Part shown: positions 35,380 to 42,316 of the stretch, in pieces | How the letters are laid out: the number at the start of each line of letters is the position of its first letter | How positions within the stretch are numbered: the stretch's first letter is position 1 | DNA from: Flavobacterium sedimenticola | GTDB lineage: Bacteria; Bacteroidota; Bacteroidia; Flavobacteriales; Flavobacteriaceae | Reading direction: 5' to 3' | Assembly: GCF_030053345.1 (NCBI RefSeq) | Contig: NZ_JASGBP010000002.1 | Coordinates: forward strand, 1 to 64,000 | DNA length: 64,000 nucleotides | The notes under the pieces: generated by a model | The model's database searches: none | Seen by the model: the letters and a program-made list of their open reading frames with translations, nothing else | Told to the model about the DNA's origin: nothing | Made by a program: the position numbers and the translations under genes

Positions 35380-35904
35380 ATGAGTAAAAAATCATTTTTA
35401 GTTTTAGCCTTTCTGTTTACCATCAGTACTTCATTGGCCCAAACCGTATTTGACAAGTTTGAAGATCAGGAGAAAATAACTACCGTTATTGTCAATAAAA
35501 AAATGTTTACCCTTTTGAGTAAAATGAAAGTGGAAGACAAAGAAGACCAGCAGTATGTTAATTTGATTAAGAAGTTAGAGAATCTAAGGGTTTTTGTTAC
35601 CCAGAGCGATTCGAAAGCAGCCGAGATGAAAGCGACTGCCGATAAATACCTTAAAACCGCCGGTTTAGAAGAATTGATGCGCGTGAATGAAAAAGGAAAG
35701 AGCGTTAAAATTTATGTCAAATCGGGTGCTACGGATTCTCAAATTAAAGAGTTGCTCATGTTTATTGACGGCGCCGGAAACGAGCAAACCGTACTGATGT
35801 CATTAACCGGAAATTTTGATTTGGATGAACTTTCGGTGCTTACCAATAAAATGAATTTACCCGGAGGAGATGATTTGAAAAAAGCCTCAAAAGGAAAAAA
35901 ATAG
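35380..35904 (+). CDS. DUF4252 protein, exported (first copy)
   Basis: About 174 residues from the ATG at 35380 (MSKKSFLVLAFLF), which gives a clean signal peptide cut near TSLAQ; an ATG at 35335 would add 15 residues before it. DUF4252 core: TVIVNKKMFTLLSKM, LENLRVFVTQSDSKAAEMKA, GNEQTVLMSLTGNFDLDELSVL. Function unknown. In the same operon as the ECF sigma gene and followed by a second DUF4252 gene 3 nt later. Confidence 0.88.
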   Translation: MSKKSFLVLAFLFTISTSLAQTVFDKFEDQEKITTVIVNKKMFTLLSKMKVEDKEDQQYVNLIKKLENLRVFVTQSDSKAAEMKATADKYLKTAGLEELMRVNEKGKSVKIYVKSGATDSQIKELLMFIDGAGNEQTVLMSLTGNFDLDELSVLTNKMNLPGGDDLKKASKGKK

Positions 35905-35907
35905 CGT

Positions 35908-36441
35908 ATGAAACTAGCTTTGTGGATAGCCATTTTGGTCTCGCTCATCTTGTCAGGTTGTGACAGTAAAACTAGTTTGCAACGGTATTTTGTCGATCGC
36001 TCCGAGAATAAGGATTTTGTAGTATTTGATGTTTCTCCGGGCATTATCAATGTAGACAAAACCAAATTGAGTGCCGAGCAAAAAGAAGCCTTAGCCTCGT
36101 TTGACAAAATGAATATACTGGCTTTCAAAACCAACAAGACGAACGGTGCCGAATACGATGCTGAAAGTAAAAAGCTTACCGAGCTGTTAAAAGACGAGCA
36201 ATACCAACAACTTATGAAAGTAGGTTCGGGAAAAGACGGCGCTTCGGTAAGTTTTGTGGGTAGTGAAGACAACATAAACGAATTTGTATTATTTGCCAAA
36301 CGCAAAGAAAGCGGTTTTGTAGTAGTTCGAATTTTGGGCGACGACATGAATCCGAACAATATTTTGAATATGATTTCGGTATTAAAAAGTGCCGATATCG
36401 ACTCAACGCAGCTGGAGCCGTTAAAAGCGTTAATGCAATAG
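35908..36441 (+). CDS. DUF4252 lipoprotein (second copy)
   Basis: 177 residues; lipobox ILSGC (Cys about 18). Same family as the preceding protein (ILAFKTNKTNGAEYDAESKK, VVVRILGDDMNPNNILNMISVL), but lipid-anchored where the first is soluble, and considerably diverged. Together they may form a heteromeric envelope sensor or effector of the ECF sigma pathway (inference). Last gene of the operon; terminator at 36460. Confidence 0.87.
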   Translation: MKLALWIAILVSLILSGCDSKTSLQRYFVDRSENKDFVVFDVSPGIINVDKTKLSAEQKEALASFDKMNILAFKTNKTNGAEYDAESKKLTELLKDEQYQQLMKVGSGKDGASVSFVGSEDNINEFVLFAKRKESGFVVVRILGDDMNPNNILNMISVLKSADIDSTQLEPLKALMQ

Positions 36442-36459
36442 AAATAAAGGGTTAATTAA

Positions 36460-36493
36460 AAAAAAAGCCTCTGAGTACTCAGAGGCTTTTTTT
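36460..36493. terminator. Bidirectional terminator
   Basis: Perfect palindrome AGCCTCTGAG-TA-CTCAGAGGCT (36466-36487) with A- and T-runs, between the DUF4252 and crt operons. Confidence 0.92.
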
Positions 36494-36935
36494 AATCTTT
36501 AAAATATTTGAAAGGCACAATTAACATTCCGAAGCACTCGCCGTCTTCTTTCCCCAAATGCTTGTGATGCATTTTGTGGGCGCGTCGTACGGCTTTGGCG
36601 TAGCGGTTATTAGCGTTTCTGAAAAGTTTAAACCGTTGGTGGATGAATATGTCATGCACCGTAAAATAGGCTAAACCATAGGCAAAAATTCCCAATCCAA
36701 TGGCTAATCCAATGGCTAAGATGTTATTTTGCCAAAGCAGAAAAAAGCCGATACTCACTACCGCATAGAAAATAAAAAAAGCATCATTACGCTCAAACCA
36801 AGAATCGTGGTCCTTTTTGTGATGGTCGCGGTGTAAGTTCCATAAAAAACCATGCATAATATATTTATGGCTAAACCAAGCCATAAATTCCATGATGCAA
36901 AAAGTAAGGATAAAAACAAAAATATGTAGTAACAT
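36492..36935 (-). CDS. crtZ: Beta-carotene hydroxylase
   Basis: 147 residues of the fatty-acid-hydroxylase superfamily. It adds 3/3'-hydroxyls to beta-carotene, yielding zeaxanthin, the usual yellow pigment of Flavobacteria. The diiron histidine boxes are HKYIMHGFLW, HRDHH, HDIFIH and HKMHHKH; three or four membrane helices surround them. Last gene of crtI-crtB-crtZ, 1 nt behind crtB. The lycopene cyclase needed before this step is not in the window. Confidence 0.93.
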   Translation of the reverse strand: MLLHIFVFILTFCIMEFMAWFSHKYIMHGFLWNLHRDHHKKDHDSWFERNDAFFIFYAVVSIGFFLLWQNNILAIGLAIGLGIFAYGLAYFTVHDIFIHQRFKLFRNANNRYAKAVRRAHKMHHKHLGKEDGECFGMLIVPFKYFKD

Positions 36936-36936
36936 T

Positions 36937-37776
36937 TTACAATAGGTTTAAGCGATAATTAACGTAACATTTGGCCAACAATCCGAATTTTTCATAATCG
37001 GGAACTCGGATGCGGGTATTTTTGATTTCAACGGACGGTGTTTTTTTCAATTTGGTCAGTAATTTTTTATAGTACACATAAGCCGTGTAAACACCGAATT
37101 TGGCTTCCAACGGTAATTTTAAAATGCCTTGAAAACCTACCTCAAAATCAGCTTCGATTTCTTTGATGATTTCATTTTTGGAATATTCATCCAGTTTGGA
37201 CAAATCCGTATTGGGAAAATAGGTTCGGTTTAAATCCTCATAATCGGCTTTTAAATCTCTTAAAAAATTCACCTTTTGAAAGGCCGATCCCAAACGCATA
37301 GCGGCTTCTTTCAATTCGTTAAACTTTTTCTCATCACCTTTTACAAAAACTTTAAGACACATCAGGCCTACCACATCGGCAGAACCATAAATGTATTCAT
37401 TGTACTCGTCGTATGATTTGTATTCTTTCTTGTGTAAATCCAATCGCATACTTTTCATAAAAGCCGCAATTAAAGACATCGGAATGGCATATTGATGAAC
37501 CGTATGTTGAAAAGAATTCAAAATAGGATTAAGACTTATTTTGTTTTCTAGAGCTTGAGCTAAATCTTTTTCAAATCTGTCGAACAAAACTTCTTTATCA
37601 TAGTCGTGAAACGTATCTACAATTTCATCGGCAAAGCGAACAAACCCATAGATGTTGTAAATATCCTGGCGAATACTCGGCGCTAACATTTTTACGGCGG
37701 CCGAAAATGAGGTACTGTAGGAACGGGTTACGTTTCTGCTGCATTCAAACGATACGGAATCAAAAATAGATTTCAT
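36937..37776 (-). CDS. crtB: Phytoene synthase
   Basis: 279 residues, trans-isoprenyl diphosphate synthase fold. Joins two geranylgeranyl diphosphates to phytoene. The two aspartate-rich motifs for Mg-diphosphate are visible: DEIVD (residues about 48-52) and the second in FLRDLKADYEDLNRTYFP. Separated from crtI by 10 nt and from crtZ by 1 nt. Squalene synthase is excluded by the RDLKAD pattern and the operon partners. Confidence 0.94.
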   Translation of the reverse strand: MKSIFDSVSFECSRNVTRSYSTSFSAAVKMLAPSIRQDIYNIYGFVRFADEIVDTFHDYDKEVLFDRFEKDLAQALENKISLNPILNSFQHTVHQYAIPMSLIAAFMKSMRLDLHKKEYKSYDEYNEYIYGSADVVGLMCLKVFVKGDEKKFNELKEAAMRLGSAFQKVNFLRDLKADYEDLNRTYFPNTDLSKLDEYSKNEIIKEIEADFEVGFQGILKLPLEAKFGVYTAYVYYKKLLTKLKKTPSVEIKNTRIRVPDYEKFGLLAKCYVNYRLNLL

Positions 37777-37786
37777 AATGAATAAT

Positions 37787-39247
37787 TTACAAGTTTTTGG
37801 TGATAAGATCGGCGACTAATTTTCCTGAAATCAAGGATGGTGGAACACCCGGTCCCGGAACGGTTAACTGTCCGGTAAAATATAAATTGTTAACTTTTTT
37901 ACTTTTCAGTTTGGGTCTTAAAAAAGCGGTCTGCAATAGGGTGTTAGCTAAACCGTATGCATTCCCTTTGTACGAATTATAATCTTTTATAAAATCATTT
38001 ACACAAAACGATTCTTTAAAGATAACGCTATTTTTGACACTTTGTTGTGTAAGCAGCTCGAAGCGGTTTATAATTTTTTCAAAATACAATTCGCGAATTT
38101 GAGGCGTGTCTTCCAACCCCGGGGCTAACGGTATTAAAAAAATACCGGCTTCTTTTCCCATAGGTGCTGCATTTTCATCGGTTTTTGATGGAAAACTGGC
38201 ATAAAACAGGGGGTCTTCCGGCCAATGCGGACTATCGTAAATGGCCTCAGCATGACGGTCAAAATCAACATCGAAAAACAACGAATGGTGTTCTACATTT
38301 TCAATTTTTTTGTCAAAGCCAACATAAAACAGCAACGAGGACGGGGCAAAAACCCTCTTTTCCCAATAACGTTCAGAGTAGGCACGATAGGATTTGTCTA
38401 ACAATGTCTCGGTATGATGGTAATCGGCACCACTCACAATAATATCACTGCTGATGGTTTCTCCGTTAACAACAAGAGCTTTGGCCTTTCCGCTTTCCAC
38501 TATTATCTTTTCAATATTGGCATTGGTTTTAATAGTTACGCCCAATGACTGGGCCAATTCTTCCATAGCCAAAATAACGCTGTACATGCCGTTTTTAGGA
38601 TGCCAAGTGCCCAAGCCAAAATCGGCAAAGTTCATAAAACTATAGAACGATGGCGTATCGGAAGGTTTGGCTCCTAGAAAAAGTACGGGAAATTCCAGAA
38701 TTTGAATGAGCTTTGGATTCGAAAATTTTCGGCGAATATCTTTGGAAATGTTCCCGAAAAACTGATTTACCTTTTTAGCAGTCTCGAGGGTTACCAATTC
38801 CAACGGTGAAACACCCGGTCGATACACCAAATCTTTGATGGCAATATCATAATTGTGTTGTGCTTCTTTGATGAAACGCTCCAATTTTTGACCACTGCCT
38901 CTTTCTACCGTTTCAAACGTTTTTACAATTTCAGGCAGATTATCGGCGATGGTAATGAAATCTTTCACGCCGAAATACACTTGGTAGGCAGGTGACAATT
39001 TTATCAGTTCGTAATAATCAGCAGGTTTTTTGTTGAAATCGGCAAAAAAACGCTCAAAAACATCGGGCATCCAATACCAAGTCGGACCAATATCAAATGT
39101 GAAACCGTCTCTCTTGAGTTGTCGTGCTCTGCCGCCAATGGTTTGGTTTTTCTCGTATATCGTAACCTCGTGCCCCGCTTTTGCCAAATAGCAAGCTGCC
39201 GAGAGGGATGAAAATCCCGAGCCTATTATGTTTATTTTCTTCGCCAT
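37787..39247 (-). CDS. crtI: Phytoene desaturase
   Basis: 486 residues. FAD-dependent four-step desaturase from phytoene to lycopene. The N-terminal Rossmann motif is GSGFSSLSAACYLAKAG followed by E(K) at the end of strand 2, and GGRA. The C-terminal FAD motif is TGQLTVPGPGVPPSLISGK. First gene of crtIBZ. A -7 box with an overlapping TTTGTTAAAC motif lies 11-18 bp before the ATG, so the message would be almost leaderless. Confidence 0.95.
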   Translation of the reverse strand: MAKKINIIGSGFSSLSAACYLAKAGHEVTIYEKNQTIGGRARQLKRDGFTFDIGPTWYWMPDVFERFFADFNKKPADYYELIKLSPAYQVYFGVKDFITIADNLPEIVKTFETVERGSGQKLERFIKEAQHNYDIAIKDLVYRPGVSPLELVTLETAKKVNQFFGNISKDIRRKFSNPKLIQILEFPVLFLGAKPSDTPSFYSFMNFADFGLGTWHPKNGMYSVILAMEELAQSLGVTIKTNANIEKIIVESGKAKALVVNGETISSDIIVSGADYHHTETLLDKSYRAYSERYWEKRVFAPSSLLFYVGFDKKIENVEHHSLFFDVDFDRHAEAIYDSPHWPEDPLFYASFPSKTDENAAPMGKEAGIFLIPLAPGLEDTPQIRELYFEKIINRFELLTQQSVKNSVIFKESFCVNDFIKDYNSYKGNAYGLANTLLQTAFLRPKLKSKKVNNLYFTGQLTVPGPGVPPSLISGKLVADLITKNL

Positions 39248-39251
39248 ATTT

Positions 39252-39282
39252 GTTTAACAAATATATAAAAAAGTTAAACAAA
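39252..39282 (-). promoter_or_regulatory. crtI promoter with two candidate CarH operators
   Basis: Minus strand: TTTGTTTAAC (39273-39282) and TTTGTTAAAC (39252-39261). The second shares its TTTG with the -7 box TATATTTG (39258-39265), so a bound repressor would cover the promoter. Spacing between the first TTTG and the -7 box is only 13 nt, shorter than the standard 17-20. The same motif lies at the carH promoter. Confidence 0.55.
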
Positions 39283-39290
39283 AAAGAAAA

Positions 39291-40187
39291 TTAAATCGAA
39301 TTTATTAATTCTTTTATGGAATGGAACTTTATTATTTGGTGGGATAGTTGTTTGGGGTCAATATTTTCGGTCATTCTGCCAATCAGAAACAGCTCTGAAG
39401 ACTCCTCTAAAATTTGATCATGAATAGTTTTTATGTAGCTATTTACCTCCCCAACATTGGGTTCGACAGTCATGTAGCAAACATAGGTGATATTGTTGAA
39501 ATGCCTTTTCAAATCTTTAAGATTGTCTACCGGAACACTTTCCCCCAGATAAATGGTCTTGAATCCTAAGCTCAAAATTTCGTAATTCAAGTACATCAAA
39601 CCCAATTCGTGAATTTCATTCATAGGCAAATACAGCACAAAAATACGGTCGTCACGAGTGGGCTCCTGAATTTGAAATTTTTCGGTATTAATTAGTATCT
39701 TTTGTTTGATAAGATACGAAATAAAGTGTTCATGGGCCGGAGTGATGGTGTCGGTTTGCCAAAGCAGTCCGATCTCCTCAATCAACGGAATAAATATTTC
39801 GTAAAAGACTTCTCGGAATGATTTTTCAGATAGTAATCTATTATAAGTAGAGAAGAAGAGGGCATGGTCAAAATTCATCATAGCCATCTTAAAGGCACTG
39901 ATAGCATGGTGCTTGGCACTTTTTTCAGATACTATTTCGTTAACCAACTGCGGAATCTTCTCATTGGGAAGCTTTGATATTTTGGATATTTTGTAGCCGT
40001 AATTATGTAAAAGAGTGATGTTTAAAAGCTTTTGAAGATTGGATAAATCGTACATGCGAATATTGGTTTCGGTTCGCATGGGTTCCAGTATATTGTATCT
40101 TTTTTCCCAAATTCTAATGGTATGCGCTTTAATCCCCGACAGGTTTTCGAGGTCTTTGATGCTGAATACACTTTTAATATTGTTCAT
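39291..40187 (-). CDS. carH: CarH/LitR-type B12-binding MerR transcription factor (light sensor)
   Basis: 298 residues. N-terminal MerR winged helix (FSIKDLENLSGIKAHTIRIWEKRY), a four-helix cap, and a C-terminal Rossmann-type B12 domain. The B12 signature ExHxxG is EIHELG (H193 as lower cobalt ligand). The CarH cap signature W-x9-EH is W143 ... E153-H154. In known CarH, adenosylcobalamin favours a DNA-bound tetramer in the dark and light breaks it up, releasing carotenoid genes. The residue after the tryptophan is Gln144, where Thermus CarH has the histidine that ligates cobalt after light. Divergence of 43 bp from crtI on the same strand; presumed autoregulated. Confidence 0.9.
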   Translation of the reverse strand: MNNIKSVFSIKDLENLSGIKAHTIRIWEKRYNILEPMRTETNIRMYDLSNLQKLLNITLLHNYGYKISKISKLPNEKIPQLVNEIVSEKSAKHHAISAFKMAMMNFDHALFFSTYNRLLSEKSFREVFYEIFIPLIEEIGLLWQTDTITPAHEHFISYLIKQKILINTEKFQIQEPTRDDRIFVLYLPMNEIHELGLMYLNYEILSLGFKTIYLGESVPVDNLKDLKRHFNNITYVCYMTVEPNVGEVNSYIKTIHDQILEESSELFLIGRMTENIDPKQLSHQIIKFHSIKELINSI

Positions 40188-40202
40188 TCTTTCAAGAAAT
40201 TA

Positions 40203-40216
40203 GTTAAACAAAATTA
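40203..40216 (-). promoter_or_regulatory. carH promoter -7 box overlapping a candidate operator
   Basis: Minus strand TAATTTTG (40209-40216) matches TAnnTTTG and runs straight into TTTGTTTAAC (40203-40212), the same arrangement as at crtI. Suggests autorepression. Confidence 0.5.
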
Positions 40217-40261
40217 GTAAAAAAACAATACAAAAAGTATTTCTGAGGGTAAACTTTTGAA

Positions 40262-40400
40262 AAAGTTAAGCAGGCTGTTATGTCGCTTGGCTCTTTTCGG
40301 GTAACATAGGAGCTTATTTGCCTGCGCCTTGGTAGGAAATGAATGTAAAAAATGCATTCCGACTGTCTTTGGTCAGAAAAAATAACAGTCAAGAGTTTTG
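40262..40400 (-). ncRNA. Structured element resembling a ribosomal protein L10 leader, relic or decoy
   Basis: On the minus strand: GACTGT...ACAGTC hairpin, then ACCAAAGACAGTCGGAATG ... CATTC ... TTTCCTACCAAGG, which resembles from memory the L10 leader (the RNA bound by L10(L12)4 ahead of rplJ). A start codon follows at the expected place, but the frame (40278-40307) reads only MLPEKSQAT before a stop, whereas L10 begins like MTREEKSQ. The next part, GCAGGC...GCCTGC followed by T-rich sequence (about 40262-40326), could act as a terminator. No rplJ follows; carH does. Family assignment is by eye only. Confidence 0.4.
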
Positions 40401-40477
40401 TTTGAATTCATCTTTTCTGCTTCAGAATTCGAACAGGATGGAAGAAGTTTAATCCCGCAAAGCGCCGCTTTGAAAAC
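40401..40477. other. Non-coding gap with a short palindrome
   Basis: Between the L10-leader-like element and the tRNA terminator. The only feature seen is CAAAGCG-C-CGCTTTG at 40458-40472, a perfect 7-bp palindrome. No promoter or gene evident. Confidence 0.5.
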
Positions 40478-40526
40478 AAAAACACCCAATGAAAACAATC
40501 AAGCTTGTTATTTTCATTGAGTGTAT
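40478..40526 (-). terminator. Terminator of the tRNA cluster
   Basis: Minus strand ACACTCAATGAAAA...TTTTCATTGGGTGT, a long stem with few mismatches, followed by TTTTTGTTTTC. It lies behind tRNA-Leu. Confidence 0.85.
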
Positions 40527-40537
40527 TTGTCTATTCG

Positions 40538-40619
40538 TGACCACGATGGGATTCGAACCCATACGTCTTGCGACACCACCCCCTCAAGATGGCGAGTCTA
40601 CCAATTTCTCCACGTGGCC
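40538..40619 (-). tRNA. tRNA-Leu (anticodon GAG)
   Basis: 82 nt. Acceptor stem GGCCACG/CGTGGTC with discriminator A, anticodon stem CCATC/GGTGG around loop TTGAGGG (anticodon GAG, reads CUC/CUU), the long variable arm TGTCGCAAGACGTAT typical of class II tRNA, and T-arm ATGGG-TTCGAAT-CCCAT. CCA is not encoded. Confidence 0.96.
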
Positions 40620-40620
40620 T

Positions 40621-40655
40621 AAAACAAAAAAAAGTCAAACAAGGTTGTTCGACTT
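40621..40655 (-). terminator. Hairpin between tRNA-Lys and tRNA-Leu
   Basis: Minus strand AAGTCGAACAA-CC-TTGTTTGACTT followed by a long T-run. By form an intrinsic terminator, yet it lies between co-oriented tRNAs, so tRNA-Leu would need read-through or its own start. Confidence 0.65.
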
Positions 40656-40659
40656 TTTG

Positions 40660-40732
40660 TGACCCGACTGGGGCTCGAACCCAGGACCCCAACATTAAAA
40701 GTGTTGTGCTCTACCAACTGAGCTATCGAGTC
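40660..40732 (-). tRNA. tRNA-Lys (anticodon TTT), copy 1
   Basis: 73 nt. Acceptor GACTCGA/TCGGGTC, anticodon loop CTTTTAA (anticodon TTT), T-arm CTGGG-TTCGAGC-CCCAG, discriminator A. CCA not encoded. Identical to the copy at 40758-40830. Confidence 0.97.
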
Positions 40733-40757
40733 GTTAGAAACAAAAAAGAAAAAAAAG

Positions 40758-40830
40758 TGACCCGACTGGGGCTCGAACCCAGGACCCCAACATTAAAAGT
40801 GTTGTGCTCTACCAACTGAGCTATCGAGTC
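40758..40830 (-). tRNA. tRNA-Lys (anticodon TTT), copy 2
   Basis: Sequence-identical tandem copy of the neighbouring tRNA-Lys, separated by 25 nt. It is the promoter-proximal gene of the cluster; the promoter lies at 40855-40886. Confidence 0.97.
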
Positions 40831-40854
40831 TTTTTCATTTCTTGAATGCGGGTG

Positions 40855-40886
40855 CAAATATAAGACCTTATTATTTATATTTCAAA
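40855..40886 (-). promoter_or_regulatory. Promoter of the tRNA-Lys/Lys/Leu cluster
   Basis: Minus strand TTTG (40883-40886), 20-nt spacer, TATATTTG (40855-40862), followed by GCACCCGCA. The tRNA-His promoter has the same boxes and the same GCAC start region, which supports both calls. Confidence 0.7.
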
Positions 40887-40957
40887 GCAAATTTGTCATA
40901 AATTTGGGTTTTTTTACACAAGGCTCTTAATGGCTTAATTTATAAGGATTTATTGTA

Positions 40958-41476
40958 ATGCATAAAATTATTTTAGTGGGGTATATGGGAGTCGGAAAGA
41001 CAACAATAAGTCAATTGTTGGCTCAAAAAACAGGTTATGCTTGTGTAGATTTGGATCAAAAAATAGAAAAAGAAGAAAACGCAACCATTAGCGAAATTTT
41101 TAAGCAAAAAGGAGAAATCTATTTCAGAAGAAAAGAAAGCCAATGGTTTAAAGAATTGGTTACGAGCCCCGGGAATCTAATCATCAGCACCGGGGGCGGT
41201 ACACCATGTTATGCCGATAATCACATGCTTTTGAACGGAAAAGGGGTAGTGTCGGTGTATTTAAAAGCATCAATAGACTTGCTTTTTGAAAGACTTAGAA
41301 ACAATACGAAAGAACGCCCTTTGGTAGCGCAATATACCGATACTGAGCTCAAGGAATTCATCGCAAAAAATTTGTTTGACCGCAGTTACTTTTACAATCA
41401 ATCTACCTATATCGTAACAGTCGACGGTAAGTTACCCGAAACTATTGCCGATGAAATTTTACAAATTCTAAGTTAG
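40958..41476 (+). CDS. aroK: Shikimate kinase
   Basis: 172 residues. Phosphorylates shikimate at the 3-OH, step five of chorismate synthesis. P-loop GYMGVGKTT, the DLDQKIE motif (shikimate-binding Asp), FRRKE (Arg), GGGTP, and the lid arginine in NNTKERPL. Full length. Chorismate also feeds the isochorismate synthase at 6.3 kb. Single gene; its end overlaps the convergent phosphoribosyltransferase by 9 nt. Confidence 0.96.
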   Translation: MHKIILVGYMGVGKTTISQLLAQKTGYACVDLDQKIEKEENATISEIFKQKGEIYFRRKESQWFKELVTSPGNLIISTGGGTPCYADNHMLLNGKGVVSVYLKASIDLLFERLRNNTKERPLVAQYTDTELKEFIAKNLFDRSYFYNQSTYIVTVDGKLPETIADEILQILS

Positions 41477-41965
41477 ATAAGCATAATCGTTCGCTCCTTC
41501 AAAAACAACTTGCACATGTTCTTTTAACGAAGTAGATAATGAGATGCCTTTAAAATCGGCCTTGACCGGAAATCTTTTATGGTTGCGATCAATCAAAACT
41601 ACGGTTTTAAACTTTTTTACCGGAACTTCTAAAAAATGCTTTACGCCGTATATTAGAGTAGAACCTGAATTCAAAACATCGTCCGCCAACACGATGCATT
41701 TACCACTGTACTCTTGAGCAGGAATAGAGGTGGTTATCGGGTTGAACGGGTTTTGTTTGTCTATTTTGACTTCACACAAAGTGATTCGTATATCGGCTAT
41801 TTTTTTCAGTTGGTCGGCAAGCTTTTGGGCAAGTATAAATCCGTTGTGTGCGATACCGGCTAAAACAATTTCATTTTCATCGGAAAAAGTCTCTAAAATT
41901 TGATAAGCCATTCGTCTTATTTTATGTTCAATTTCTTGATGATTGAGGATGGTATTTTGAGTCAT
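41468..41965 (-). CDS. Phosphoribosyltransferase, PyrR-like
   Basis: 165 residues of the type I PRTase fold. The PRPP loop VLADDVLNSGSTL (two acidic residues then GS) is intact, and the flexible-loop region precedes it. Closest by size and pattern are PyrR-like uracil or purine phosphoribosyltransferases. In Flavobacteria a gene of this type is often next to aroK. No hood residues that fix the base are obvious, and no PyrR RNA target is seen in the window, so regulation of pyr genes is unproven. A TATATTTG -7 box lies at 41982-41989. Confidence 0.85.
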   Translation of the reverse strand: MTQNTILNHQEIEHKIRRMAYQILETFSDENEIVLAGIAHNGFILAQKLADQLKKIADIRITLCEVKIDKQNPFNPITTSIPAQEYSGKCIVLADDVLNSGSTLIYGVKHFLEVPVKKFKTVVLIDRNHKRFPVKADFKGISLSTSLKEHVQVVFEGANDYAYLT

Positions 41966-42316
41966 TGGTTTAAAATTTTATCAAATATACTAAGGTTTCT
42001 CTTTTTGGTTGATGCTTCATTGAATATTCTTGTACACCAAAAAGCTAAGGGTTTGATTTCTTTTGTTTTTCTTACAGAAACAGTTTGTTTTTGCGCTGCT
42101 TTTTCTTATAGGAATTTTACTTCTATTGATGGATAAACATCGATACTTTTTAACAGTTAGACGATTAATTCCAAAAATTATTTTGTCAAACTTTTTATTT
42201 TAAAGATTTCCTATAAATTTACGCTCTTGACAAAATCTGACCGGTTTGTTTAACGGTTTAACAAACAAAGTATTAAAGATTAGTTACCCTAAAAAATTGC
42301 CTTAAGTCAAACTCAT
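41966..42316. other. Intergenic region with inverted TTTGTTwAAC pair
   Basis: 351 bp between the phosphoribosyltransferase and the first giant adhesin. The left edge holds a -7 box for the former (41982-41989). At 42245-42266, TTTGTTTAAC and the inverted GTTTAACAAAC stand with 1 nt between them, the same motif as at carH and crtI. TTGAC at about 42228 may be part of the adhesin promoter, but no clear TAnnTTTG is seen. A 78-codon frame that runs out of the preceding gene antisense is not convincing. Confidence 0.5.

Noticed and set aside
40204..40392. 62-codon frame on the minus strand upstream of carH
   Set aside because: It crosses the structured L10-leader-like element and has no plausible protein sequence; the RNA explanation fits better.
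40321..40400. Second cobalamin riboswitch upstream of carH
   Set aside because: No B12 box or CCCGCAACTG core on either strand; the sequence resembles an L10 leader instead.
40568..40819. 83-codon frame over the tRNA genes
   Set aside because: Translation of tRNA-Leu and tRNA-Lys sequence; a known artefact in annotation pipelines.
41900..42136. 78-codon frame upstream of the first giant gene
   Set aside because: Starts antisense inside the phosphoribosyltransferase and has a random hydrophobic composition.
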